Shown one piece after another: positions 54,033 through 63,402 of a stretch of DNA of 64,000 nucleotides; the stretch's first letter is position 1, and every line of letters starts with the position of its first letter. Source of the stretch: Candidatus Binatus soli (GTDB lineage Bacteria; Desulfobacterota; Binatia; Binatales; Binataceae); the NCBI GenBank assembly GCA_002479255.1, contig DLMJ01000049.1:1-64000 (forward strand), in the 5' to 3' direction. The notes beneath the pieces were generated by a model. The model saw only the letters and a program-made list of their open reading frames with translations, made no database searches and had not been told where the DNA came from. A program made the translations under genes and the position numbers.

Positions 54033-54752
54033 ATGACGGCCAACCGAAAATCGAAAACCGAAGGACGCCTGTTCGCGATCGGCGATATCCACGGATGCCC
54101 CGATGAACTGAGCGCGATTCTCAAGTCGATCGCGCCGGCCGCCGGCGACACGGTGGTATTCGTCGGCGACTACGTCGATCGCGGCCCGGCATCGCGCGAC
54201 GTTATCGAGCTCGCGCTGGACCTCGAACGGGGCGATGCGGAATGCGTGTTCCTGAAGGGCAATCATGAGGACATGATGCTGTCGTTCCTCGGCATGCCGG
54301 GAAATTACGGCGAGTCGTTCCTGTTCAACGGCGGCATCGCGACGCTCGACAGCTACGGCGTGCACGAGGAAGACCTCGAGGATGCCTTTGCGCGGCTGCC
54401 CGACGCGCACCTGAACTTCATGAGCCGCCTCGCCACCAGCTACCTGCGCCCGCCCTACTTGTTCGTCCACGCCGGCATCGAGCCAGGCCGCCAGCTCGAG
54501 GAGCAGCAGCCCGAGGACATGCTGTGGATTCGGCAGGAGTTCATTTTCAATCCGCACAAAATCGACGCGACCGTTGTGTTCGGCCATACTCCGATGCGTG
54601 GCGTGATGATCGATCTGCCGTACAAACTCGGCATCGACACCGGCCTGGTGTACGGCGGCAAGCTGACCTGCGTCGAGTTCACCGAGGGCGTGCTCTACCA
54701 GGTCCAGCGTGGGCATCAGGCGGTCAAGACACGCAGCATCCCGCTGCGCTGA
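54033..54752 (+). CDS. PPP-family serine/threonine phosphatase-like metallophosphoesterase
   Basis: 239 residues with the full calcineurin-like motif set: GDIHG (17-21), GDYVDRG (45-51), GNHED, the HAG in FVHAGIE and GHTP. This is close to bacterial PrpA/ApaH-like phosphatases. Substrate (phosphoprotein or dinucleotide) undecided. 13 bp after meaB on the same strand, perhaps co-transcribed. Confidence 0.88.
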   Translation: MTANRKSKTEGRLFAIGDIHGCPDELSAILKSIAPAAGDTVVFVGDYVDRGPASRDVIELALDLERGDAECVFLKGNHEDMMLSFLGMPGNYGESFLFNGGIATLDSYGVHEEDLEDAFARLPDAHLNFMSRLATSYLRPPYLFVHAGIEPGRQLEEQQPEDMLWIRQEFIFNPHKIDATVVFGHTPMRGVMIDLPYKLGIDTGLVYGGKLTCVEFTEGVLYQVQRGHQAVKTRSIPLR

Positions 54753-54894
54753 ATTGAACCCGGATTGGCGCCGCTGGAAAAACCGGTTGACCAAAACCGG
54801 CTAGAACCTTGCAGAGGAAGGCCGTTCGGTCTATAGGGCGGGTTGGAATCGGAGAGTCAGGACGGAAATTCCGGTTTACTGAAGCATAAAGGGA

Positions 54895-57393
54895 TTGGCG
54901 CCTAATACGGAATTACCGCCCAAATCAATACCTAAGCGTTGGTTTGCTCCTCTCGGGCATCGTGGTTGGTCTCTGACAGGACTCTTCCTGACCACGTTGG
55001 CAACGCTATCGCTGGAAATGCTCGATACCCGGCTGCTGTCAGTGCTGACCTGGTATCATCTGTCATTTTTCGCGATCTCGATGGCGATGTTCGGCATGTC
55101 GGCAGGCGCCGTGCAGGTTTATATCAAACCTGAGCGCTACGAGAGTCACCGGATCGCGCCAGAATTGGTTTCCACATCGGTTTGGTTCGCGCTTGCCATT
55201 CCGGTAACGCACGTCCTCAGCCTTATGATTCCGATCGAACTGGATTCCTCGCTGATTGCTATTTTCGCTTTGCTGATCGTGATGATTCTGGTAGCTGTGC
55301 CGTTTTACCTGTCGGGCATCGTGGTCGCACTCATGCTCACGCGGGTCCCGGGGAAGATCGGGCTAACCTACGCCGCTGACATGGTGGGCGCCTCGCTCGG
55401 CAGCATCCTCGTTATTCCACTATTACATTGGGCGAACATCGCCTCGGCGACCTTTTTTGTCGCAGCGCTCGCCGGCATAGGTGCGCTCTGCTTTTGCCGA
55501 TTCGCGGACATGCGACTTCGCCGCTCGATGCTGGCGGCAGTGCCCATCCTTTTCGGGCTCGCGCTTCTGAACAGTTTCACGCTGCACGGGTTCCGCGTGA
55601 TGTTCACCAAGGGCGAGGCACAATTGGCCTCCGAACTTCAATTCGAGGCTTGGAATACCTACTCGCAGGTGACGGTCAAGAAGCCGGTCGCTTCCCAGCC
55701 TTACTACTGGGGTCCTGGAAGCGGAATCCCGCAGAAGTCGGTCACTCTTGCACAAATGTACATCGATGGCGGCGCCGCGACAGCGATGACCCAGTGGAAC
55801 GGCGACGCATCGGAACTCGCCTGGGTTCGCTTCGATGTGACGTCTTTGCCTTATCATCTGCGCAAGGGCGGCGATGTTGGAATCATTGGAGTCGGCGGCG
55901 GTCGCGATGTTCTGACCGCGCTATGGGCAAACAGCAAGTCCGTGACCGGGATCGAGCTGAACCAAATCTTCGTGTACTTGTTAGAGGGTCCGATGCGCAA
56001 GTTTGCCGGCATCGTGCAGCAGCCCGAGGTCGAACTGGTGAACGATGAGGCGCGTTCCTATCTGACCCGCTCGTCCAAGCGTTTCGACGTTCTCCAGATG
56101 TCACTGATCGACACCTTTGCGGCGACGGGCGCCGGCGCGTTAACGCTTTCGGAAAACGGACTGTACACTGTCGAGGCGTGGCGGGTCTTTCTCAATGCGC
56201 TCAAGCCCGACGGAATCTTCAGCGTGTCGCGCTGGTTCTCGCCACAGCACGTTTTAGAGACCAGCCGGATCGAGGCGCTCGCGACTGCCGCCCTGATCGA
56301 TCGAGGCGTACGTAACCCCTCCGATCATCTCGCGATGGCATCGGCCGGAAAGATTGCGACCCTATTGGTTTCCAATGAACCATTTACGGCCGCGGATCTA
56401 CAAGCGCTATCTTCGGCAGCAAGGCTCTACGGCTTCGATCTGCTACTGGCACCCGGTCACACGCCGGCAATTCCGTTGCTCGGTGCGATCGCGAGATCAC
56501 ATTCGCGCGCCGAGCTGGCCGCGACGACTCAGGATCCGTCGTATGATTTTTCGCCACCCACCGACGAGCGCCCGTATTTTTTCAGCGTGCTGAAGCCGCG
56601 CGTTCTGCTAACCATCGGCGGCCTCAAAGAACACTGGGGTGTGAACGCCGGAGGAAATATAATCGCGACCGCCACCATGCTGATCTTAACAGTACTAGCG
56701 CTGGCGCTGGTGGCGGCGATGATTCTCTGGCCGCTGTGGAGATTCGGCGTCCCAAATATGCGCAAAGGGACCTTTGCGGCCGCGATACTCTACTTCTCGC
56801 TGATCGGATTCGGCTTCATGATGATCCAAATTCCTTACATGCAGAGGTTTTCGGTGTACCTGGGTCATCCGACATATGCGATTGCGGTTATCTTGTTTTC
56901 AATGATTTTGTTCACCGGTATCGGGAGCTGGATATCTGACCATGCGCCTGTCGAAACTCGTCCCTCACTAATATATGGAATTGCGCTCGTCATCGCCGCC
57001 GCTATCCTGGTGATTACGCTGTCAACTCAATCGATCATCGACAGGACGATCCAACTCCCGACGCTGGCCCGATGCATGATCGTGGTCGCGATGATCGGCC
57101 CGCTGTCTGTTTTGCTCGGCTTCTGTTTTCCGATTGGCATGCGACTGGTGGGAAGAGTATCGGAATCGGCAATGCCATGGATGTGGGGGGTCAGCGGCGC
57201 GATGGGGGTGCTGTCGTCGATTCTTGCGGTGGCGCTATCGATGTGGGTGGGAATTCATATGAGTCTTTATCTTGCCGTAGCTTGCTACGCCGGACTCGTC
57301 ATTCCGGCGCGAATCCTGTGGGCAAGCGGTCAAGAACCTGCCGCAGACGCGGAACCCGTTTCCACCGCTCTCGCAACTCAGCGAGCAGAATAA
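54895..57393 (+). CDS. Membrane-fused spermidine-synthase-like protein
   Basis: 832 residues. The N-terminal third has about six membrane segments (e.g. SGIVVALMLTRVPGKIGLTYAADMVGA). A soluble SAM-binding/spermidine-synthase-like domain sits at about 270-500: VGIIGVGGGRDVLTALWA, TGIELNQIF, and DVLQMSLIDTFAATGAGAL with LSENGLYTVEAW. The C-terminal third has about seven more membrane segments. Similar fused polyamine-aminopropyltransferase-like proteins are widespread and uncharacterised. The only start far enough upstream is TTG 54895; the first ATG is at about residue 42, within the first membrane segment. Confidence 0.75.
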   Translation: MAPNTELPPKSIPKRWFAPLGHRGWSLTGLFLTTLATLSLEMLDTRLLSVLTWYHLSFFAISMAMFGMSAGAVQVYIKPERYESHRIAPELVSTSVWFALAIPVTHVLSLMIPIELDSSLIAIFALLIVMILVAVPFYLSGIVVALMLTRVPGKIGLTYAADMVGASLGSILVIPLLHWANIASATFFVAALAGIGALCFCRFADMRLRRSMLAAVPILFGLALLNSFTLHGFRVMFTKGEAQLASELQFEAWNTYSQVTVKKPVASQPYYWGPGSGIPQKSVTLAQMYIDGGAATAMTQWNGDASELAWVRFDVTSLPYHLRKGGDVGIIGVGGGRDVLTALWANSKSVTGIELNQIFVYLLEGPMRKFAGIVQQPEVELVNDEARSYLTRSSKRFDVLQMSLIDTFAATGAGALTLSENGLYTVEAWRVFLNALKPDGIFSVSRWFSPQHVLETSRIEALATAALIDRGVRNPSDHLAMASAGKIATLLVSNEPFTAADLQALSSAARLYGFDLLLAPGHTPAIPLLGAIARSHSRAELAATTQDPSYDFSPPTDERPYFFSVLKPRVLLTIGGLKEHWGVNAGGNIIATATMLILTVLALALVAAMILWPLWRFGVPNMRKGTFAAAILYFSLIGFGFMMIQIPYMQRFSVYLGHPTYAIAVILFSMILFTGIGSWISDHAPVETRPSLIYGIALVIAAAILVITLSTQSIIDRTIQLPTLARCMIVVAMIGPLSVLLGFCFPIGMRLVGRVSESAMPWMWGVSGAMGVLSSILAVALSMWVGIHMSLYLAVACYAGLVIPARILWASGQEPAADAEPVSTALATQRAE

Positions 57394-57397
57394 GAGA

Positions 57398-57414
57398 AGG
57401 GCGGAGACCGCCCT
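57398..57414 (+). terminator. Candidate terminator hairpin
   Basis: Perfect 7-bp GC-rich stem AGGGCGG / CCGCCCT with a 3-nt loop, starting 5 nt after the stop codon. No T-tract, so intrinsic activity is doubtful. Confidence 0.35.
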
Positions 57415-57548
57415 ACGGTCCTGAGTTTGAAGTACGTATACGAAATCGAATAACTGATTGAGATTCGGAGTTATCCCGGTTAAAAGCTTTGAATTGCCCG
57501 GGGTCTTTCGCGGCTTGCGCGCTCACGCTACATTTGACGATTCCCGGT

Positions 57549-57625
57549 GGCGACGTAGCTCAGTTGGCTAGAGCATGCGGCTCATATCCGCAGTGTCGTA
57601 GGTTCGACTCCTACCGTCGCCACCA
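57549..57625 (+). tRNA. tRNA-Met (CAU)
   Basis: Cloverleaf: acceptor GGCGACG/CGTCGCC, anticodon stem TGCGG/CCGCA with loop CTCATAT, T arm GTAGG/CCTAC, encoded CCA. The 5' part (GTAGCTCAGTTGG) resembles elongator tRNA-Met. A CAU tRNA modified to read AUA (Ile2) is the alternative. Its 3' end is repeated at 58289-58307. Confidence 0.93.
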
Positions 57626-57651
57626 ATTCCCCCTCTCCATTGGGCTTCGTT

Positions 57652-57812
57652 GACTCATCATCTTCGCGCGCCAGTTATGGTACATTCGTGCTGCCGATTA
57701 TGACCCCAAGAAAATAGCCGAAATCAAAAGCACGGAACTTGGATGGCTGATGGAGCAGCTTCCGGTTCTGAAGGCGAAGTTCAAAAAGTGTCTTGACATC
57801 AGCAAATGGTAG
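57652..57812 (+). pseudogene. C-terminal gene fragment next to tRNA-Met
   Basis: An open frame without a start codon at its 5' end, after a stop at about 57649. It ends AADYDPKKIAEIKSTELGWL and continues with a Lys-rich amphipathic tail to TAG 57810. Charged and helical; looks like the end of a truncated protein brought by the element. No family recognised. Confidence 0.35.
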
Positions 57813-57878
57813 GGCGAAAACCCGCTTTCCAGTTCGATATCCGCAACTGAGAGTCTGTGGAAAATTGAGGAGACTAGA

Positions 57879-58247
57879 ATGCCAACACGATTCGATGGCT
57901 TCTACATCGCGCGATACGAAGGATTGGACGCGGACCCGAAACCCGGCTACGGCGTCATGTTCCTGAAGGACGGGAAGATTTATGGTGGGGACAATCTGAG
58001 CTGCTTCCTCGGAGAATTTGAAGACAAGGGGAACTCGGTCGTCGCTCGGGTTAAAGTTTTCCTCATAGCGAGCCCATCTCAGTCGATAACGGATGTCGAT
58101 GATAAGCCATGGGACTTGCCTGATATTCACGGAGACGTGCCGGAAGGCGTCCTTCCTACGGATCTTGTCGTGGAAATGTTCGGTCAGAGACATGACACGC
58201 ATCAAGATATGCGCGTGGAGTTGCAGCGAATTGCGGTCTGGGGCTAA
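57879..58247 (+). CDS. GrlR-like regulatory-domain protein
   Basis: 122 residues with the small beta-barrel pattern of the GrlR family (negative regulator of type III secretion in E. coli): N-terminal FDGFYIARYEG, then GVMFLKDGKIYGGDNLSCF, LGEFEDKGNSVVARVKVF and a long C-terminal strand region. Preceded by GAGGAGAC with fair spacing. The tRNA-derived repeats flank it. No secretion genes are near, so its partner and role are unknown. Confidence 0.6.
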   Translation: MPTRFDGFYIARYEGLDADPKPGYGVMFLKDGKIYGGDNLSCFLGEFEDKGNSVVARVKVFLIASPSQSITDVDDKPWDLPDIHGDVPEGVLPTDLVVEMFGQRHDTHQDMRVELQRIAVWG

Positions 58248-58316
58248 AAAGCCGCCTTCCAGTGATCTCGTAGAGGCGGGATAGACCAACTCCCACCGTC
58301 GCCACCACTGAGATAC

Positions 58317-58886
58317 TTATTCAGCGACAGCGGCGACATCGCCGGCGCCGGAAGCCGCGCGAACCGCCGCCTGATGATTCGCGTCCGACGATTGCCGCGG
58401 GCGCGCCTCTGCGGGCTGCGAATCGAAAATCAAATCGCACGCGCGAATCCAGAGGTACAGCGCGATCAGCACCATCATCGGCCCCTGCGACGCGACCACG
58501 CGCACGCTCATCCACTCCGATCGAATTGGCAGGTACGCGATCACGAACGCGAGATGGCTCATCACGACCTGGACCATGTAGCAAAGCGCGAGCAACAGAC
58601 CCCATCGGCGATGCGCAAAAACTCCGATCGCCATCACCCCGAATATTCCCGCCTCGACGATCAGCACCACGCGCGCATCGTCGCCGTTAAATCGCATGCC
58701 GGCAAAAATAGTCTCGATCGGATCGACGACGTCGAAATCGCCGATGTGAACGAACGCCCTGAGCGCCAGACACAGCGCCCATAGCCCGGCCATGGCGGCG
58801 AAGACCCGAAGATCGAAGGGCCACGCAGCTTGCGGCCCGTTGCGACGGGTGCGCAGTGATTGGCGAGATTGGCGATCGGTTTCCAT
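58317..58886 (-). CDS. Hypothetical membrane protein (four predicted helices)
   Basis: 189 residues with hydrophobic segments near 28-45, 70-88, 92-115 and 128-148, and polar ends. The C-terminal 40 residues are Ala/Ser/Gln-rich. No family recognised. Its stop is 10 bp from the tRNA-like repeat, so it flanks the putative integration scar. Single gene on this strand; 170 bp upstream contain nothing else. Confidence 0.65.
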   Translation of the reverse strand: METDRQSRQSLRTRRNGPQAAWPFDLRVFAAMAGLWALCLALRAFVHIGDFDVVDPIETIFAGMRFNGDDARVVLIVEAGIFGVMAIGVFAHRRWGLLLALCYMVQVVMSHLAFVIAYLPIRSEWMSVRVVASQGPMMVLIALYLWIRACDLIFDSQPAEARPRQSSDANHQAAVRAASGAGDVAAVAE

Positions 58887-59057
58887 CGGAGGTTCCGAGC
58901 CTATCAGAGCAACACAAGACCTAACAAGAGTTGCTAAATTATCATCCAGCGACGCGGCCGGCAGCGCCGCCCGACATTGCCCGAGCCGCCGCGTGCCCCC
59001 GCTTTGTCCTCGAGCGTCTGCTGGATGAAAAGGGACTCGCGCACTAGCAGCGGTGCG

Positions 59058-59603
59058 CTAGGCGTTCTTGCCCTGCTTGCCCTCGATCCACTGGAACATC
59101 AGCGATTGGTAGTACTCGATGTTCTCGCCGAGCAGAAACACTTTGGGGATTCCCTCGATCTGCGCGTAGATTGCGGTATGGGTGGGGTTTTCATTGCCGA
59201 ACGCGAGCTTGACCGGCTGCGGCTGGTCAGGCCCCTGGACGGTTATCACGGACTTCGGATGGTCGAGTCCGAACTGCGCTAGGTCGTTTGAATTCTCCGC
59301 GACCACTTCGACCGACTTCGCATTCATCAGCAGCGACACCATCGCGTCCATCAGGTCATGGGGGACGAATTTTCCCGGCGGCGCGACGAGTTCGTAGAGC
59401 TTGCCGTCCTTGGTCTTCTGAAAACGCAGCGATTCCGATCCGCTCGAAATGGCGATAGCGTCGATACCGCCGCCAAGCTTCAAGAGGCTCTCTTCTTTCT
59501 GCTCCAAGGCGGTCGCCGGCTTTATGCTCGGCTGAATCCAGAAATAGATCGGCAACAGGATGAAGAAAACGATCGTGTAGAAGATTGCGGGACGCGCGCT
59601 CAC
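59058..59603 (-). CDS. DUF4340-domain protein of the Gld-type ABC cluster
   Basis: 181 residues with an N-terminal membrane anchor (about 7-24) and a DUF4340-like beta domain (FGLDHPKSVITVQG, VKLAFGNENPTHTAIYAQ). Shorter than many members. GTG start overlapping the preceding gene's stop (GTGA). Such genes regularly end ABC-permease-GldG operons. Confidence 0.8.
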   Translation of the reverse strand: MSARPAIFYTIVFFILLPIYFWIQPSIKPATALEQKEESLLKLGGGIDAIAISSGSESLRFQKTKDGKLYELVAPPGKFVPHDLMDAMVSLLMNAKSVEVVAENSNDLAQFGLDHPKSVITVQGPDQPQPVKLAFGNENPTHTAIYAQIEGIPKVFLLGENIEYYQSLMFQWIEGKQGKNA

Positions 59604-61036
59604 GCAAAAAACCTCCTGCGCACCATGACCGTGATTGCGATCAGGAACAGGATGGCCGGTTCGACGACCGATCCGAAAATCAGCATGTGACGCGCCTCTC
59701 GATCGCTGATATAGAAGGCGGCGGTTTCGTTTTTGTTGAGCCGTTCGCGGCTCGCGATCAGCATCTCATCGCCGGCCAGCTCATTGATCAGGCTCACCGC
59801 GAGGTCGCGATTGCCCAGCATCTCGATAAACTGGTTCGACGCGAAGGCCGAACTGCCGATCCCCACCAGCCGGGTCATCTGCGTTACCGGGATGTGCGGA
59901 TTTGACGCCGGAGCGAAGTCAATTTCGGAGGCCACCGGAATCGGACCCTTGATATCGCGACCCGCCTGGTACTCGGTGATTCCGGTCGTCAATGCATTGG
60001 GATCGTTCGACGCCCAGCTCTCATGCGACGACGAGAGGAACTTGTCCTCTTGCGCGATCCTCAAGTCATTGGGCGCGCCGGCGCCGACCGCCCCGGTTAT
60101 CATCACGCCGCGTCCCAAAGAGAAGACCGCCGGCGCGGCCATCGAGCGGCTCATCGGATTTTCTTCCGAGCGCAGCGGAATCTGGGTGGTGAGGATTTCG
60201 CCGGCGGTCAGGCGATACGCGGGATCGACGACGACCTGCGGAATAAAATCGAGGTAGTACTTTTTCAGGAACCCGGCCAGCGTCGGCGATCCATAGGGAT
60301 CGATGATCGCGATGTAATGCCCGCCGTGACCCAGGTACGCGGCCAGCGCCGCCAATTCTTCGGGCAGGAAATCCTTGCGCGGCCCAAGCGACACGACCAC
60401 CCTGGCGTCCTCGGGCACGCCGCTTGCGAACAGCGACACGTTATCGATCTGATAGTTGTTCTGTTCGAGCAGCCCGCGCCATTGCGAGTAGCCCAGGCTG
60501 CGATCGGAATCGAACAGGTCGCGCTCGCCGTGCCCAATGGTGAAATAGATGTGCTTGTTGGCCTCCGACGAGACTTGCAGGATCGCCGGAATCAGCTCGT
60601 CGGAGCGCGCGTTGTCGAAGTCGCGGCGCCGCCCCTGCGATTCCACGATCACCTCGCCGTAACTCGACACGCCGTACTCGCGCGCCAGCCCGGGCGCCTT
60701 GTTGACGTCGATCACCTGGTAGGTCAGGCGCGGGGTGAACGCGGCCGCCTGAAACAACAAATCCGCGAGTTCGAGGTAGGCGGGATCCTCGGTGCGCACA
60801 AACGCCATCACCTTGACGCCGTGCGTCAGTCCGCCGAGCACGCGCTTGTCGAAATCCGAGAGCGAAAATCGTTTCGACGGCGTCAGGTCCCATCGGATGT
60901 TACGGGTGGAAATTATCGCATTGGCGACGAACAGCACGGCGCCGAATGCGATCACGGTGTAAAACAGCACCGCGGAGTTAATCCAGATCGATCGGCGCGC
61001 GGCCGCGGGCGAATACTTTAGCGCCGGCCGGTCCAC
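59600..61036 (-). CDS. gldG: GldG-family ABC-associated membrane protein
   Basis: 478 residues from GTG 61036. One N-terminal membrane segment (about 18-41), then the GldG/ABC_transp_aux core: RNIRWDLTPSKRFSLSD, the glutamine-amidotransferase-like region with YFTIGHGERDLF and SQWRGLLEQNNY, and a C-terminal membrane helix ending RRRFFA. Overlaps the permease stop by 19 bp. Works with the ATPase and permease; substrate unknown. Gliding is not implied. Confidence 0.85.
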   Translation of the reverse strand: MDRPALKYSPAAARRSIWINSAVLFYTVIAFGAVLFVANAIISTRNIRWDLTPSKRFSLSDFDKRVLGGLTHGVKVMAFVRTEDPAYLELADLLFQAAAFTPRLTYQVIDVNKAPGLAREYGVSSYGEVIVESQGRRRDFDNARSDELIPAILQVSSEANKHIYFTIGHGERDLFDSDRSLGYSQWRGLLEQNNYQIDNVSLFASGVPEDARVVVSLGPRKDFLPEELAALAAYLGHGGHYIAIIDPYGSPTLAGFLKKYYLDFIPQVVVDPAYRLTAGEILTTQIPLRSEENPMSRSMAAPAVFSLGRGVMITGAVGAGAPNDLRIAQEDKFLSSSHESWASNDPNALTTGITEYQAGRDIKGPIPVASEIDFAPASNPHIPVTQMTRLVGIGSSAFASNQFIEMLGNRDLAVSLINELAGDEMLIASRERLNKNETAAFYISDREARHMLIFGSVVEPAILFLIAITVMVRRRFFA

Positions 61037-61854
61037 TTGCGCGCCTCCATCGAGCGCTGCGTGAGAAACAGAAAAAAGACGGTGAAAAAGATGAAGTAAG
61101 TAACGTGATCGAGATCGATCACGCCCTTGGCGAAGCCGCCGAACTGATCGAACAACGAGAACGCGCGCAGCAGTTCGAGCCACGAGTTGGTGAACGCCGC
61201 CTCGTTCCAGTTGAGAATCCAGAAGAACAGCAGCAGCGTGATCGTGCCCATCCCCGCCATCACCTGGCTCTCGCACAGCGACGAAATGAACACGCCGCAC
61301 GCGATAAACGCGCATCCGAGCAGCAGCAGGCCCAGGTAGCCCGCGATGAGCGGGAACAGCGGAAACCAGTGGATGCTGTAAATGAAAACGGGGTAGAGCG
61401 TCGTCAGCACGAGCATCATGATGAAGATCGCGACCGACGCGAGGTACTTGCCGCCAAGTATTTCACCGTCGCGCAGCGGATAGGTGTAAAGCAATTCGAT
61501 CGTGCCGAGCTTGCGCTCCTCGGCGAACAGCCGCATCGTAATGAACGGCAGCGTCAGCAGCAGGCATAGCCGGATATCGGAGAACAGCAACTGCCAGTAG
61601 TTCTGGATGATATCGCGGGCGAACGCGATCGTGACGAAGAAAACCAGGTCGGTGTACGCATAGTATCCCGCCAAAACCAGGAACACGCCCGACAGCACAT
61701 AGACCAGGGGAAAGGCGAAGTACGAGCGCAATTCCTTGCGCGTCACCGCGAGCATCCTGCCCACTGAAAAGCCCGTCCCCGCGGCGCGGATCGCGGCGCG
61801 TCGCGACTCGGCGGCGGCGCCAGCGACTTCCAGCGTGCCCGCACGGTTAGACAT
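61018..61854 (-). CDS. gldF: ABC transporter permease, GldF type
   Basis: 278 residues, six predicted membrane segments after a hydrophilic N-terminus. Typical parts: VTRKELRSYFAFPLVYVLSG, RLFAEERKLGTIELLYTYPL and FISSLCESQVMAGMGT. Belongs with the ABC-2 type permeases. Between the ATPase and GldG genes; the 46-bp gap to the ATPase supports an operon. Confidence 0.88.
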   Translation of the reverse strand: MSNRAGTLEVAGAAAESRRAAIRAAGTGFSVGRMLAVTRKELRSYFAFPLVYVLSGVFLVLAGYYAYTDLVFFVTIAFARDIIQNYWQLLFSDIRLCLLLTLPFITMRLFAEERKLGTIELLYTYPLRDGEILGGKYLASVAIFIMMLVLTTLYPVFIYSIHWFPLFPLIAGYLGLLLLGCAFIACGVFISSLCESQVMAGMGTITLLLFFWILNWNEAAFTNSWLELLRAFSLFDQFGGFAKGVIDLDHVTYFIFFTVFFLFLTQRSMEARKWTGRR

Positions 61855-61900
61855 CGACTACGACTACCTCAATGCACATTGAACTTCGCTTGCGGCGCAC

Positions 61901-62854
61901 CTAAACCCGCTCCTCCCTGGTGACCAGCCGCATGAACAGATCCTCGAGACTGAGCGCCATCGGTTTGACTTCGAGCAGATTCCATCCGTGCTGCACGACG
62001 CAAGCGGCGAGCGCCGAGCGGACTTCTTCGCCGTGCCCGCTCGAGTACGCGACAAATGAGCACACGCCCGTCGTGCCGGCTTCGACCGGACGATCCTCGA
62101 GCCTTTGCACGAACCTGACGGCCGTCAATGCCTCGCGCACCGCCGGCGACGGACCGCCGACCGTGATCATCGTCTGGTCGCTTCCCTGCAGTTTCGCCGT
62201 CAGGTGCTCGGGCGTGTCCTGCGCGACGATTTGTCCGCGGTCGATAATCACGACGCGCCGGCACGTCATGTTGACCTCGGGCAGTATGTGCGTCGACAGC
62301 AGCACCGTCGAGTGCCCGGCCAGCGAACGTATCAGATCGCGGATTTCGACCACCTGGCGCGGATCGAGTCCGACCGTCGGCTCGTCGAGAATCAGCACCT
62401 CGGGATCGCTGAGGATTGCCTGCGCGATTCCGACGCGCTGCCGATAGCCTTTCGAGAGCTTGCCGATCAGCTTGCGCCGCACGTCCTTGAGCCCGCACGT
62501 ATCGAGCGAATATTCAATTCGATCGCGCGTCGTCCCGGGATCGATCTCACGCACGCGCGCGCCGAACTCGAGCAGCGCATCGACGCTGAGATCGGGGTAC
62601 AGCACCATGTTTTCCGGCAGGTAGCCGACGCGGCGGCGCGTTTCGAGCGAATGTTCCGCCACGTCGAGGCCGCCGATTAGCGCGCGTCCCGAGGTGGCCG
62701 GGAAAAATCCCGTCAGAACCCGCATGATCGTCGTCTTGCCCGAACCGTTGGGGCCCAGCAATCCGATGATCTCGCCCTTCTCGACCTTGAACGAAACGTC
62801 GTCTACGGCAAGCGTGGCGCCGAAATACTTGGTTAGCTCCTGGACCTCTATCAT
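61901..62854 (-). CDS. gldA: ABC transporter ATP-binding protein, GldA type
   Basis: 317 residues. Walker A GPNGSGKT at 34-41, signature LSKGYRQRV at 133-141, Walker B VLILDEPTVGLDP at 153-165. A C-terminal extension of about 90 residues follows the ATPase domain, as in exporters of this class. First gene of the ABC-permease-GldG-DUF4340 cluster. Confidence 0.9.
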   Translation of the reverse strand: MIEVQELTKYFGATLAVDDVSFKVEKGEIIGLLGPNGSGKTTIMRVLTGFFPATSGRALIGGLDVAEHSLETRRRVGYLPENMVLYPDLSVDALLEFGARVREIDPGTTRDRIEYSLDTCGLKDVRRKLIGKLSKGYRQRVGIAQAILSDPEVLILDEPTVGLDPRQVVEIRDLIRSLAGHSTVLLSTHILPEVNMTCRRVVIIDRGQIVAQDTPEHLTAKLQGSDQTMITVGGPSPAVREALTAVRFVQRLEDRPVEAGTTGVCSFVAYSSGHGEEVRSALAACVVQHGWNLLEVKPMALSLEDLFMRLVTREERV

Positions 62855-63094
62855 GCAAAAAAGCCTGCTTTGGCCGGTGTGCGAAATTCAGCGATCCCCA
62901 CGTTCATCGGCGCCGGGTATCGTGCATAATTCTTAATGTAGTGCAAATGGCTCCCGACCAGAAGTGCGAACCACGGCATTTTAGGGACGGCCGGCCAGGG
63001 AAGTCAATTCAGTTTTTTCGCGTGCCGATCGGCTAATCTGTCTGATGCGCGCGCTTGCAAAATCGGCTCGTGACTCCTGAGGAAGGGTGCATAG

Positions 63095-63385
63095 ATGGCA
63101 CGATTGCTCATAGGCGGATTGATCGTCGCGATAGTCGCAGCTCTACTCTTCTTTCTCTATTCGAGCAGTTACCGCACGCGCATCGAGGAGCAGAGCCAGC
63201 AGGTCTCGCAACTCAACGCCGAGCTGCTCAAGCTTCAAAATGAAAACGAGCAGCTCAAAGCCGAGCTCACGAAAGTTCAGGGCGAGCAAAACATTCTCGC
63301 CGCACAGAACGAAGAGATGCGCAAGGCGATCGCGTCGTTCAAGGCCACCGGCAAGATGCCGGAGATTCCCCCGCCCCCCAAGTAG
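63095..63385 (+). CDS. Small single-pass membrane protein with coiled coil
   Basis: 96 residues: a membrane helix at 4-22, then a heptad coiled coil (about 30-75, many Glu/Gln/Leu), and a Pro-rich end. GGAAGG about 9 nt before ATG 63095. Orientation is probably inside-out with the coiled coil outside the cytoplasm, but not certain. Unrecognised family. Convergent with def, 17 bp apart. Confidence 0.7.
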   Translation: MARLLIGGLIVAIVAALLFFLYSSSYRTRIEEQSQQVSQLNAELLKLQNENEQLKAELTKVQGEQNILAAQNEEMRKAIASFKATGKMPEIPPPPK

Positions 63386-63402
63386 GCACGCGCGGTGCCC
63401 TC

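Larger units (their letters stand above)
57607..58307 (+). mobile_element. Probable attachment-site-flanked remnant at tRNA-Met
   Basis: The last 19 bases of the tRNA gene (57607-57625) recur at 58289-58307 with one mismatch (ACTCCTACC versus ACTCCCACC, then identical GTCGCCACCA). Between them, 663 bp carry a gene fragment and a GrlR-like gene. This is the pattern left by site-specific integration at a tRNA 3' end, but no integrase remains, so the element is a scar or a passenger. Confidence 0.6.
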
